From assembly GCF_026409565.1 (NCBI RefSeq), contig NZ_CP112881.1, forward strand, positions 2,611,501 to 2,675,500: a stretch of 64,000 bases of DNA, in the 5' to 3' direction. Within the stretch, counting starts at the first letter, position 1; each line of letters starts with the position of its first letter. The stretch is from Sneathiella aquimaris (GTDB lineage: Bacteria; Pseudomonadota; Alphaproteobacteria; Sneathiellales; Sneathiellaceae). Position numbers and translations under genes: made by a program. Below the pieces are notes generated by a model. The model searched no databases. It was not told where the DNA came from and worked only from the letters and a program-made list of their open reading frames with translations. This document shows positions 54,822 to 62,563 of the stretch, piece by piece.

Positions 54822-55133
54822 CTAAACGCTGCCCGCCTGCTCAATGACGAGTATGCGGGCAATGCCTTGAGGGTGGGCAATATGCTCATCCCCTTCCTCT
54901 GCGTGAAAAATATCGCCGGGCTTAAGTTTCCAAAGTGTCTCTTCGCCGTTTTCACGGGTAAACATGTCAACATTTCCCTCCAACACAACAAAGACCTCTG
55001 GCCCATTATTGATATGCCATTTATATGGCTGGTCCGTCCAATGAAGGCGGACGGTCGCCTCTTTGATAAACTCGATATCCAGCGCATCCCACGCCAATTT
55101 TCCGGCAAATTCAGAGGGGACGATTTTTCGCAT
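54822..55133 (-). CDS. Small cupin domain protein
   Basis: About 103 residues from ATG at 55133; an ATG at 55142 and a GTG at 55151 are in-frame alternatives, and the ribosome site AAAGG best fits 55133. A single cupin barrel is visible: HINNGPEVFVVLEGNVDMF, then KLKPGDIFHAEEGDEHIAHP with metal-ligand-type His and Glu. Function unknown; small cupins bind metals or small ligands. It overlaps the end of the upstream TetR gene by 23 bp, so the two are coupled. Confidence 0.82.
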   Translation of the reverse strand: MRKIVPSEFAGKLAWDALDIEFIKEATVRLHWTDQPYKWHINNGPEVFVVLEGNVDMFTRENGEETLWKLKPGDIFHAEEGDEHIAHPQGIARILVIEQAGSV

Positions 55134-55779
55134 TGGTTTCATGCCTTTCACCGTAATCGATCATCGAGTTCATGGTTTGAGAACCGACCTCATTGCGCAA
55201 TAAATTATCGATCATTTCCTGATAAATGAGCACCAGGTCTGATATCTGGTAACGGCCGCCTGCTTTATACCAGGTCCCCACACTTGTCATCATACCAAGG
55301 ATCAATTTTGTTGCGACTTGCGGATCAGAAACTTTCCAGACCTGTTCCTGGTTCCCCCATTCCAGAATATGGCGAAATTGACCTTCATAGCGGTCCCGTA
55401 AGGTAACAATCTTCTGATAGTTTTCCTTATTCAGGCTTCGAAGCTCCATCGTACTGATAACAACTTCCTGCTTTCGCGAAGAGTGAAAGGAGACATGGCA
55501 GTCGACATAGGCCAGCATTGCTTTTCGAGGGGTCTCTGCCCCCTTAAGCTTTCCGTTCAACTCTTCAGACAGATCTTCCATAACGGTAAGAAGAACCTGA
55601 TATAAAAAATCCTGCTTATTCTGGAAATAATTATAGAGTGACCCTGCCTGAATACCAACATCACCAGCCAGTTCACGCAATGTCATTCCTGAAAATCCTT
55701 GCTGAGACAATCGGCGTAGCCCCGCTTCGCGGAGCGCACTGAGTGTCTTCTCCCCTTTTGATCCTGCTGTTCTTGTCAC
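55111..55779 (-). CDS. TetR/AcrR family transcriptional regulator
   Basis: 222 residues from GTG at 55779, which has GGGAGG five bases upstream; the frame opens at a TTG slightly earlier. The TetR helix-turn-helix is at about residues 15-60 (GMTLRELAGDVGIQAGSLYNYFQNKQDFLYQV). The C-terminal domain resembles acyl-CoA-responsive members (KstR2-like), compatible with the nearby SDR and MaoC genes, but the effector is unknown. Confidence 0.88.
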   Translation of the reverse strand: MTRTAGSKGEKTLSALREAGLRRLSQQGFSGMTLRELAGDVGIQAGSLYNYFQNKQDFLYQVLLTVMEDLSEELNGKLKGAETPRKAMLAYVDCHVSFHSSRKQEVVISTMELRSLNKENYQKIVTLRDRYEGQFRHILEWGNQEQVWKVSDPQVATKLILGMMTSVGTWYKAGGRYQISDLVLIYQEMIDNLLRNEVGSQTMNSMIDYGERHETNAKNRPL

Positions 55780-55860
55780 GTAGCCTCCCAACTTGTGATT
55801 CCAAATAGTATCCAGATGGTTGGGGAAACAACAAGTTTTATTATGCTGACAGGGAATATA

Positions 55861-56847
55861 TTACCGGCTTTTGACCATCCACATAGCGGTCACAAAGGGC
55901 GCTAGAACAAAAAGAATGAAAACAGGTGCAAAGCCTTTGAGAACCGCATACTGCACACTATCCTGAGATATTGGCAGATATTTAAGCCCGCTGGAAATCG
56001 CAAAGAATAAAGCGAAACCCAACAATGTACGAAAAACCCGGTGCCACAAACGACCCGAATCTAAGGGGCAGCCCGTCCAGATAAGCACAAACAAAGCCAG
56101 ATTTAGTGCTAGAAACGACGCGATACGACCAACATGGCCTTCGCCGCTGAAAAGCAACCCGATCGGTAAAACAAATCCAGCTACAAACAATACCCAACTG
56201 CTGCCGGAAATTGAAAAGTTAAAGCTGTCAGTTGCGAATAGCCGCCACCAGTCCAAACGATTGAGTAGCAAGGCGCTGATCAATAGAATAAACAATCCGA
56301 GACCCATTCCCGCCAAGACATCTGCCAGAAAATGCTGAGCCAGATACATACCCGAGATCATCATCAGTGTGACCATAACAACGGCTATGACCCCAAAGCG
56401 GTTCTTACGAAAGACAATTGCAAGCCCGCCCCATAGCGCAATCGCGGAACTGGTATGACCGGATGGCAATCCGAACTGATCGGAATGTGTGGCGACGGAT
56501 CGGTAAGCGTTGATGATGGTGTCGGGGAGCATTTCAAAAAAAGCAAGGGTCCCCACATCCCGCAAGGCTGCCAATCCATTCAAACCACCAAAATCGTTTA
56601 ATCTCTCATCTAAAAAGAAAGGTCTTGGCAAAGAAAAAACGGTCTTCAGAATATCGGTGGAAATGATGGTAATCAGGAAAATCTGGACCAGAATAAATCC
56701 TCGTTTCAAATCAACACCCAATGCGACCAAACACAAAAGGCCAACGATAAAGGTTTGATCTCCTGTCCAGGAAACCGCCTGCATAAAACTGTCGAGCCAA
56801 GGGGCCGAAAAACTTTGCAAGAACAGGTTTATATTTGTCTGAAACAT
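55861..56847 (-). CDS. Membrane PAP2-family phosphatase
   Basis: 328 residues from ATG at 56847, which has a GGGAGGGG ribosome site; the frame continues to 56904. Several membrane segments are present. The three acid-phosphatase motifs are visible: LKTVFSLPRPF, LPSGHTSSAIALWGG and YLAQHFLADVLAGMG (catalytic His and Asp). It likely dephosphorylates a lipid phosphate (phosphatidate or undecaprenyl pyrophosphate) at the membrane. Confidence 0.9.
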   Translation of the reverse strand: MFQTNINLFLQSFSAPWLDSFMQAVSWTGDQTFIVGLLCLVALGVDLKRGFILVQIFLITIISTDILKTVFSLPRPFFLDERLNDFGGLNGLAALRDVGTLAFFEMLPDTIINAYRSVATHSDQFGLPSGHTSSAIALWGGLAIVFRKNRFGVIAVVMVTLMMISGMYLAQHFLADVLAGMGLGLFILLISALLLNRLDWWRLFATDSFNFSISGSSWVLFVAGFVLPIGLLFSGEGHVGRIASFLALNLALFVLIWTGCPLDSGRLWHRVFRTLLGFALFFAISSGLKYLPISQDSVQYAVLKGFAPVFILFVLAPFVTAMWMVKSR

Positions 56848-56906
56848 CACCCCTCCCAGATTGCTCCTTGAAGAAAGGGTGTCATAAGGATTGACTATAT
56901 TCAAGT

Positions 56907-56942
56907 GAATACCGGACTATATCAATAAACAGTCCGGTATTC
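56907..56942. repeat. 12-bp perfect inverted repeat between SDR and PAP2 genes
   Basis: GAATACCGGACT (56907-56918) and AGTCCGGTATTC (56931-56942) pair perfectly across a 12-nt loop. It lies 8 bp past the end of the SDR gene and 59 bp upstream of the PAP2 start. It may end the SDR transcript, though no U-run follows, or bind a dimeric regulator. Confidence 0.6.
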
Positions 56943-56950
56943 TCAGTGGT

Positions 56951-57871
56951 CTATTGAAGCTTGATATTCAGGCCTTCAGCTGCTTTGGTCAGCATGTTCT
57001 GCGTCTGATCGTTGCCACTTGTATATTCTTTCTGCGTTTTGGCGTCAGAAATCGTATCCCAGTTCTCAGCAATTTTTTCAGGGGTTTGCTCATCTTCTGG
57101 CAACCACATTCCAGCCGTTTCGTTAATGATCGTCCGGGCATAGGTTCCCGCGCCAGCTGTAATAATCGTCCGGTTTGGCCCCTCTTCGCCGACGAGATAA
57201 AGCAACGCGGGCGTAACAGATTCCGGTTTCAACAAATCCAGTAAATTCTCAGGCATGAGATCTTCCGTCATCCGTGTTGCTGCACAAGGAGAAAGAGCGT
57301 TCACACGAATGCCATATTTTCCGCCCTCAAGAACAAGTGTGTTCATGAGCCCGATAACGCCCATCTTGGCGGCACCATAGTTGGTCTGCCCAAAGTTACC
57401 ATACAGACCACTGGAGGAAGTCGTCATGACAATGCGGCCATAATTCTGATCGCGCATCAGTGGCCATACAGCCTTGGTGCAATTCACCGCACCGTCCAGA
57501 TGAACGCCCAGAACAAAATCAAAATCTTCCAGTTCAACTTTACTAAATGATTTGTCTCGCAAGACGCCCGCATTGTTCACCAGAATGTCAACACGGCCCC
57601 ATTTATCCTTTGCTTCTTTCACCATTGCTTCGACCTGGGCGTAATTTGTAACGTCCGCTCCATTTGCAATAGCTTCACCGCCCATGGCCTCAATTTCAGC
57701 AACAACGGCTTTCGCAGCATCACTGGAAGCTCCGCTACCATCACGGTCTCCACCCAGATCGTTAACAACGACCTTCGCCCCGCGTTCCGCCAGCCCAAGC
57801 GCATGACACCGCCCAAGTCCGTTTCCTGCGCCTGTTACAATGGCGACTCTACCGTCAAATCGAATGCTCAT
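56951..57871 (-). CDS. SDR family 3-hydroxyacyl-CoA dehydrogenase-like protein
   Basis: 306 residues. The NAD-binding motif TGAGNGLGRCHALGL, NNAGVLRDKSFSK and the catalytic TSSSGLYGNFGQTNYGAAK (Ser, Tyr, Lys) match the HSD17B4/multifunctional-enzyme-2 branch of short-chain dehydrogenases. It probably oxidises a (3R)-hydroxyacyl-CoA. It is 30 bp downstream of the MaoC hydratase gene, consistent with hydration followed by oxidation of an acyl-CoA. Confidence 0.9.
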   Translation of the reverse strand: MSIRFDGRVAIVTGAGNGLGRCHALGLAERGAKVVVNDLGGDRDGSGASSDAAKAVVAEIEAMGGEAIANGADVTNYAQVEAMVKEAKDKWGRVDILVNNAGVLRDKSFSKVELEDFDFVLGVHLDGAVNCTKAVWPLMRDQNYGRIVMTTSSSGLYGNFGQTNYGAAKMGVIGLMNTLVLEGGKYGIRVNALSPCAATRMTEDLMPENLLDLLKPESVTPALLYLVGEEGPNRTIITAGAGTYARTIINETAGMWLPEDEQTPEKIAENWDTISDAKTQKEYTSGNDQTQNMLTKAAEGLNIKLQ

Positions 57872-57901
57872 TGTGTCTCCTGTTTCTTGTTTGTTTGTAT
57901 G

Positions 57902-58369
57902 TTATTCGTCTGCCAGGAACGTCATTCCCAGCCATTCGGCGATAAGAGCTGGTGTCTTCTCACCCTTGATTTCAAGCGTAACTTCGGTTGTCGTCAGATA
58001 TTGACCAGGTCGTTTTTCAACAACATCCAGCACCTTGCTTTTGACACGAATTTCCGAATTTACTTTTACCGGTGCCAAAAACCGCAGTTTATTCAAACCA
58101 TAATTTACGCCCATTTTCACGTTGTCAGGCTTCGGTGTAATTTGGCTGACCAGCGGCACCAGCAGCGAAAGTGACAAAAACCCGTGGGCAATGGTTGTTC
58201 CAAACGGGGTTTCTTTAGCCCCTTCCGGATCCACATGAATAAACTGATGGTCATCCGTCGCATCGGCAAATTTATTAATCCGGTCCTGATCAACCTTCAT
58301 CCACTCACTCGGGCCATATTCGGCTCCTTTTGAGGCAATAAATTCTTTTTCTGAAATTGTCGCGGGCAT
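57902..58369 (-). CDS. MaoC family (R)-hydratase
   Basis: 155 residues with a single hot-dog fold. The hydratase-2 motif is clear: DATDDHQFIHVDPEGAKETP followed by FGTTIAHGFLSLSL, with catalytic Asp and His. It hydrates trans-2-enoyl-CoA to (3R)-hydroxyacyl-CoA. The length fits stand-alone MaoC dehydratases. First gene of the pair with the SDR dehydrogenase. Confidence 0.92.
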   Translation of the reverse strand: MPATISEKEFIASKGAEYGPSEWMKVDQDRINKFADATDDHQFIHVDPEGAKETPFGTTIAHGFLSLSLLVPLVSQITPKPDNVKMGVNYGLNKLRFLAPVKVNSEIRVKSKVLDVVEKRPGQYLTTTEVTLEIKGEKTPALIAEWLGMTFLADE

Positions 58370-58504
58370 GTCTCTCTCCCTGGTTGGAGTTATTGTTTTT
58401 TTACCGGCCTTAGCCTCTTACGCGGGCAACGATAATCAATTTTGACAAAATATCAAAAAATAAAATCTTTGTTTCACTGCCTATCTCGTTAAACTACACA
58501 AAGA

Positions 58505-59395
58505 ATGCAGAACAGATTGGAATTATCGGTGATCGTTTACAAAGAATATGACCAAAGCAGTTTGGATGCTGAATATAACAATCAGGCCAAAGTCAGTAAT
58601 TTCATGTCATATGTCAAAGAGTGGAATGCCCTTTGTGATACCACCCTGCATGAATATCAAGACCATGTGACCTATTGCTATGACGAAGGCTCTGGGCAAA
58701 AGCTTGACCTGATCTACCCCAGCGATCGACCAAATAACCCCTGCCCGGTACAGATTTTCTTTCACGGCGGCTATTGGAAAGCCCTTTCAAAGGACAACTT
58801 TACGTTTGTGGCCCGCGCGTTTGCAGAACATGGAATAGCAACAGCAATTGTCGATTATGGGCTTATTCCAATGGTAACAATGCAGGAACTTGTCACACAG
58901 TGCCGTCGGTCTGTTGCCTTTCTTTATGCCCATTCAGAAGCTTTGGGTCTGGATGCGGATCAAATCCATGTCAGCGGACATTCCGCCGGGGGGCATTTGG
59001 CAGCCATGTGTCTTGCGACAGACTGGACGGACCTGGACGCTTCGCTTCCCGCGCAGATCATAAAGTCAGCGGTCGGTGTCAGTGGTCTTTATAACTTGCT
59101 GCCGATCAAATTATGCTTTCTGCAGGCTGATTTAAAACTTGATATGGAAACCGTTGCGCAAATGAGCCCGGTTAATAGAAACGAGCCAAAAAGCGGCCTG
59201 ATGCATCTTGTTGTTGGTAGCAAAGAAGGTGACGAATATCTGGCCCAAAGCAACGCAATGCACGATGCCTGGCCTGAAAAAAGCACAATGCCGCAGATCC
59301 TTTCCCCCTATAATCATTTTAGTATCATGTCCTCTTTGGCGGATCCGAGTAGCGAACTTGCGCGCCTTATCCGTCACTCAATGAATTTGGACTGA
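58505..59395 (+). CDS. Alpha/beta hydrolase, arylformamidase-like
   Basis: 296 residues. The HGGYW oxyanion-hole motif (IFFHGGYWKALSKDNF, near residues 87-102) and the nucleophile elbow VSGHSAGGHLAAMC are characteristic of the kynurenine formamidase/arylformamidase subgroup; a late His in SPYNHFSIMSSL completes the triad. Start assigned at ATG 58505; a GTG at 58529 is possible. No tryptophan-catabolism genes adjoin it, so the substrate is uncertain. It precedes the hydroxyacid dehydrogenase gene by 26 bp. Confidence 0.82.
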   Translation: MQNRLELSVIVYKEYDQSSLDAEYNNQAKVSNFMSYVKEWNALCDTTLHEYQDHVTYCYDEGSGQKLDLIYPSDRPNNPCPVQIFFHGGYWKALSKDNFTFVARAFAEHGIATAIVDYGLIPMVTMQELVTQCRRSVAFLYAHSEALGLDADQIHVSGHSAGGHLAAMCLATDWTDLDASLPAQIIKSAVGVSGLYNLLPIKLCFLQADLKLDMETVAQMSPVNRNEPKSGLMHLVVGSKEGDEYLAQSNAMHDAWPEKSTMPQILSPYNHFSIMSSLADPSSELARLIRHSMNLD

Positions 59396-59421
59396 CATAC
59401 CCTTAAATCACGGACAACACG

Positions 59422-60393
59422 ATGACAGCAAAACCCTGTATTCTGGTTACGAGAAAACTGCCTGACGATGTAATGGCGCGGCTCTCGGCTGGTTATAACG
59501 TCATTGAAAACGAAAATGATGAAACACTTTCCTCAGATGAAATTATCAGTCGGGCGTCGTCTGCTGATGCAATCCTGTGTGGTCCCACTGATCTCTTTAA
59601 CAAAGAAGTTCTGGACCAATTGCCAGACCGGCTGAAAATGATTACCACCTTTTCCGTTGGCTATGATCATATTGATGTGCCCGCGGCATTTAAAAACGGG
59701 ATCCAACTTGGCAACACCCCGGATGTATTAACTGACGCAACGGCCGATATCACGCTCCTGTGTCTATTAGGTGCGGCTCGGATGGCCCATTCATCCGCCA
59801 TGGCATTACGGGAAGGACGCTGGCAAAAATGGGCAACAACACAGTTTCTTGGCATTCATGTCAGCGGTAAAAGGCTTGGCATACTGGGAATGGGACGGAT
59901 CGGTCAGGCGGTGGCTCGGCGTGCGCGGGGCTTCGATATGGAAATCCATTATCATAACAGGAACCCGGTCACGGATGCCCGTGGTCTGGAAGATGCGATT
60001 TACCATGACAGCCTTGAAAGCCTTCTGGGGCAAAGTGACTTCTTTTCCATCAATTGCGGCCTTTCAGATCAGACCTTTCATCTGATCAACAATGAGACAA
60101 TTGATCTGCTTCCGAAGGGTGCCGTCATTGTAAATACTGCCAGAGGTCCGATTATTGATGATATTGCCCTTATCAACGCCCTGAAATCTGGCAGGATCGC
60201 CGCAGCGGGGCTTGATGTCTTTGAAAACGAGCCTACCCTGAACCCCGGCTATCTGGCACTGGAGAACCTTTTCGTTTTACCTCATATCGGCAGTGCGACG
60301 ATTGAAACCCGAAACGCGATGGGTTTTAAATGTATCGATAATCTGGATGCTTTTTTTTCGAATAAGCCCATTCCAAACCCGATTACACTTTAG
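59422..60393 (+). CDS. D-2-hydroxyacid dehydrogenase (glyoxylate/hydroxypyruvate reductase type)
   Basis: 323 residues. The NAD-binding motif GILGMGRIGQAVARRARG and the catalytic residues in NTARGPIIDD (Arg), DVFENEP (Glu) and LPHIGSATIETR (His) are intact. The pattern fits GyaR/GhrB-type D-glycerate dehydrogenases, which reduce glyoxylate and hydroxypyruvate. Cotranscription with the arylformamidase-like gene is likely. The stop overlaps the convergent hydrolase gene by 4 bp. Confidence 0.9.
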   Translation: MTAKPCILVTRKLPDDVMARLSAGYNVIENENDETLSSDEIISRASSADAILCGPTDLFNKEVLDQLPDRLKMITTFSVGYDHIDVPAAFKNGIQLGNTPDVLTDATADITLLCLLGAARMAHSSAMALREGRWQKWATTQFLGIHVSGKRLGILGMGRIGQAVARRARGFDMEIHYHNRNPVTDARGLEDAIYHDSLESLLGQSDFFSINCGLSDQTFHLINNETIDLLPKGAVIVNTARGPIIDDIALINALKSGRIAAAGLDVFENEPTLNPGYLALENLFVLPHIGSATIETRNAMGFKCIDNLDAFFSNKPIPNPITL

Positions 60394-61922
60394 GATGTTG
60401 GAGTAATCAAACCGTTCTTGGTTAGAAGATATTTGTCCAAAGCGCCATATTCGTTACTCATGCGCCAGGACAGAAGCTTTTGCGCATAATCCAGAACGAC
60501 CGCCTGATAGTCTGGTTCTTCGGCCAGATTATGCATCTCGTCCGGATCATTCTGCAAATCGAACAATAGCGGTGGCAAGGCTGCGAAATGGACATATTTA
60601 AAACTCTCATCCCGATAGACGAGAAGACTGCACTCTTCATGGCTGAGGCCCAGTTCTTTTTCAATTGCCCCTTTTTCCAGATCTCTGAAATCATACAACC
60701 AATGAACCGCATCCCGCCACTTGTCCGGGATTTCACCTTTTAGCCAAGAAGTCAAAGACCGGCCGTCACATTGTGCCGGAATTGGAAGCCCGATAAGATC
60801 AAGGATGGTCGGCGTCACATCGACTGATTCAGTGAACGCCTGAACAGAATGCCCTCGTATCCCGTTCCAACTTGCTGGCGGCTTGATGATTAAAGGGATA
60901 TGAAAACTTTGATCATAAAATCCCAGTTTTCCAAACAGGTGATGGTCTCCAAGCTGCTCACCGTGATCGGCTGTCACAACAATCAGAGTATCGTCATACT
61001 TACCTGTTTCTTTAAGTTCAAAAAGTAACGCTCCGATATTATTGTCCACCTCTGACACCAGCGCCGAATAGGTGGCCCGGATCTGTTGAACATCCGCTTT
61101 CTCTAGGTCTTTTGTCAGACCCGTTCCGGTCATATAAAAGGTACCTTGACGGATTGAATTAAGCGAACTTTGAAGGAACGGATGTGTTTGGGCGACATTA
61201 TCAACATCACCAAAATCAATAGGATCTTTCATATCCGATGGGCGATACATCAAATGGTAATCCGGGCTGGCGATAAACGGTGGATGCGGTCTTAAATAAC
61301 TGAGATGGCAAAAGAATTTATCCTGCCGATCAAAGGTCATATACTCCAGCGCCCGCTGGGTAAGCCAGGCTGTCTCGCTATGCTCTGACTTAAAAACCGT
61401 AGGCGCTTTTGTAACATGCTCACCGTCTTTCAACGAATAGGACGGATCAGGATGATAAATATCATACCCTGTTCTATTTACTGAATATCCCTGCTCTTTT
61501 AAGAATGATAGCCATGGCGTACCCTCTTCCGACAGACAAACCCCGACATCAAATCCCGGCAAAATACCTTCGTAACTTCGTAACGCAGGATCATCAGGGG
61601 CCCGATATCTTGGATCGGCTGATGTATCTGTGTAACCAAACAAAGTCGGGTTATAGCCCGCTTTTCGCGCTTCCAGAGCAATATTGGTAAGAGTCTCGTT
61701 TAGCGGGGTTCCGTTTCTGATGGACCGATGATTACTTGGATACATCCCCGTATGTAAGGTCGCCCGTGAAGGACCACAGGGCGCAGAGCTTGTATAATGA
61801 TGTCTAAATAACACGCCCTCTTTCGCTAGTGAATCCAAATGGGGTGTCCGGATAAAATCGCTTCCATTTGCACCAAGCCAGTCGGCGCGCCATTGATCGA
61901 TCGTAATAAACAATATGTTCAT
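60390..61922 (-). CDS. Sulfatase-fold phosphonate monoester hydrolase/phosphodiesterase-like enzyme
   Basis: 510 residues. The formylglycine site C49-G-P-S-R53 (SSAPCGPSRATLHTG) and the metal-binding segments FITIDQWRADWL and TADHGEQLGDHHLFGK are intact. Length and the C-terminal pattern (SFKYVHFAALPPLLFDL, YAQKLLSWRMS) match phosphonate monoester hydrolases such as those of Rhizobium and Burkholderia, rather than plain sulfatases. These promiscuous enzymes cleave phosphonate monoesters and phosphodiesters. It needs a formylglycine-generating enzyme, which is not in the window. The substrate in vivo is unknown; a link to phosphonate use is possible. Confidence 0.87.
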   Translation of the reverse strand: MNILFITIDQWRADWLGANGSDFIRTPHLDSLAKEGVLFRHHYTSSAPCGPSRATLHTGMYPSNHRSIRNGTPLNETLTNIALEARKAGYNPTLFGYTDTSADPRYRAPDDPALRSYEGILPGFDVGVCLSEEGTPWLSFLKEQGYSVNRTGYDIYHPDPSYSLKDGEHVTKAPTVFKSEHSETAWLTQRALEYMTFDRQDKFFCHLSYLRPHPPFIASPDYHLMYRPSDMKDPIDFGDVDNVAQTHPFLQSSLNSIRQGTFYMTGTGLTKDLEKADVQQIRATYSALVSEVDNNIGALLFELKETGKYDDTLIVVTADHGEQLGDHHLFGKLGFYDQSFHIPLIIKPPASWNGIRGHSVQAFTESVDVTPTILDLIGLPIPAQCDGRSLTSWLKGEIPDKWRDAVHWLYDFRDLEKGAIEKELGLSHEECSLLVYRDESFKYVHFAALPPLLFDLQNDPDEMHNLAEEPDYQAVVLDYAQKLLSWRMSNEYGALDKYLLTKNGLITPTS

Positions 61923-61928
61923 TTTATA

Positions 61929-62561
61929 TTATCCAACCGTCGCAGTCTGAATGGATTTTACGATTTCAACAGATAACTGACGCAACAATTTGCTCATATC
62001 GGCTGCGTAGGCGCTGTAATCATTGATGACAGATACCTTTTCGAAACGGGCCGCATCTCTACCCAAAAGTTTATTATCCAAAAGACGTTTAACATTCCAA
62101 CTGACAGTAAGCTTAGCCTTGCCTGTGTCATCTTGTATGAATTCACGGATTTCGATGGAAACCTGCAAACTGTTTTCTGATGGGTGAAAATTTGCTGGAT
62201 AGGCAAAAACCTGCTGCGGGCGAAGAAGCATCGATACATTTTCGATTAATACCCGTTTCACACTTTCCTGAACAGGTTCTGCCCAGTGATGAAGGTCCGC
62301 CACAACCAATGTATTACCCGAACCAATAGTGACCATTTGAGGCCGATCTACATATCCCGGAATTTCAACCGGTCCAATGCCAATTTGGATTTGAGCGGGC
62401 ACCTCCCCAACAGGTGCTTCATTGCTGGCTGGTGAGCCCCCGCTTAAAACATAAAACTGAGTCGGTGCCGATGGTGTAATCACACTGCATCCGGACACGC
62501 CAAATACCAGCAACGCAATCAGCAGATATTCTAAAGGAAGTTTTGAAACCAATTTAGTCAT
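61929..62561 (-). CDS. pqiC: PqiC-type outer-membrane lipoprotein of an MCE transport system
   Basis: 210 residues. A lipoprotein signal peptide with lipobox VSGC (acylated Cys25) is followed by TPSAPTQFYVLSGG, typical of PqiC/YmbA (ABC-type transport auxiliary lipoprotein). PqiC works with PqiA and PqiB in lipid traffic across the envelope and should sit on the periplasmic face of the outer membrane. It starts 2 bp after the pqiB stop. Confidence 0.88.
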   Translation of the reverse strand: MTKLVSKLPLEYLLIALLVFGVSGCSVITPSAPTQFYVLSGGSPASNEAPVGEVPAQIQIGIGPVEIPGYVDRPQMVTIGSGNTLVVADLHHWAEPVQESVKRVLIENVSMLLRPQQVFAYPANFHPSENSLQVSIEIREFIQDDTGKAKLTVSWNVKRLLDNKLLGRDAARFEKVSVINDYSAYAADMSKLLRQLSVEIVKSIQTATVG

Positions 62562-62563
62562 GA

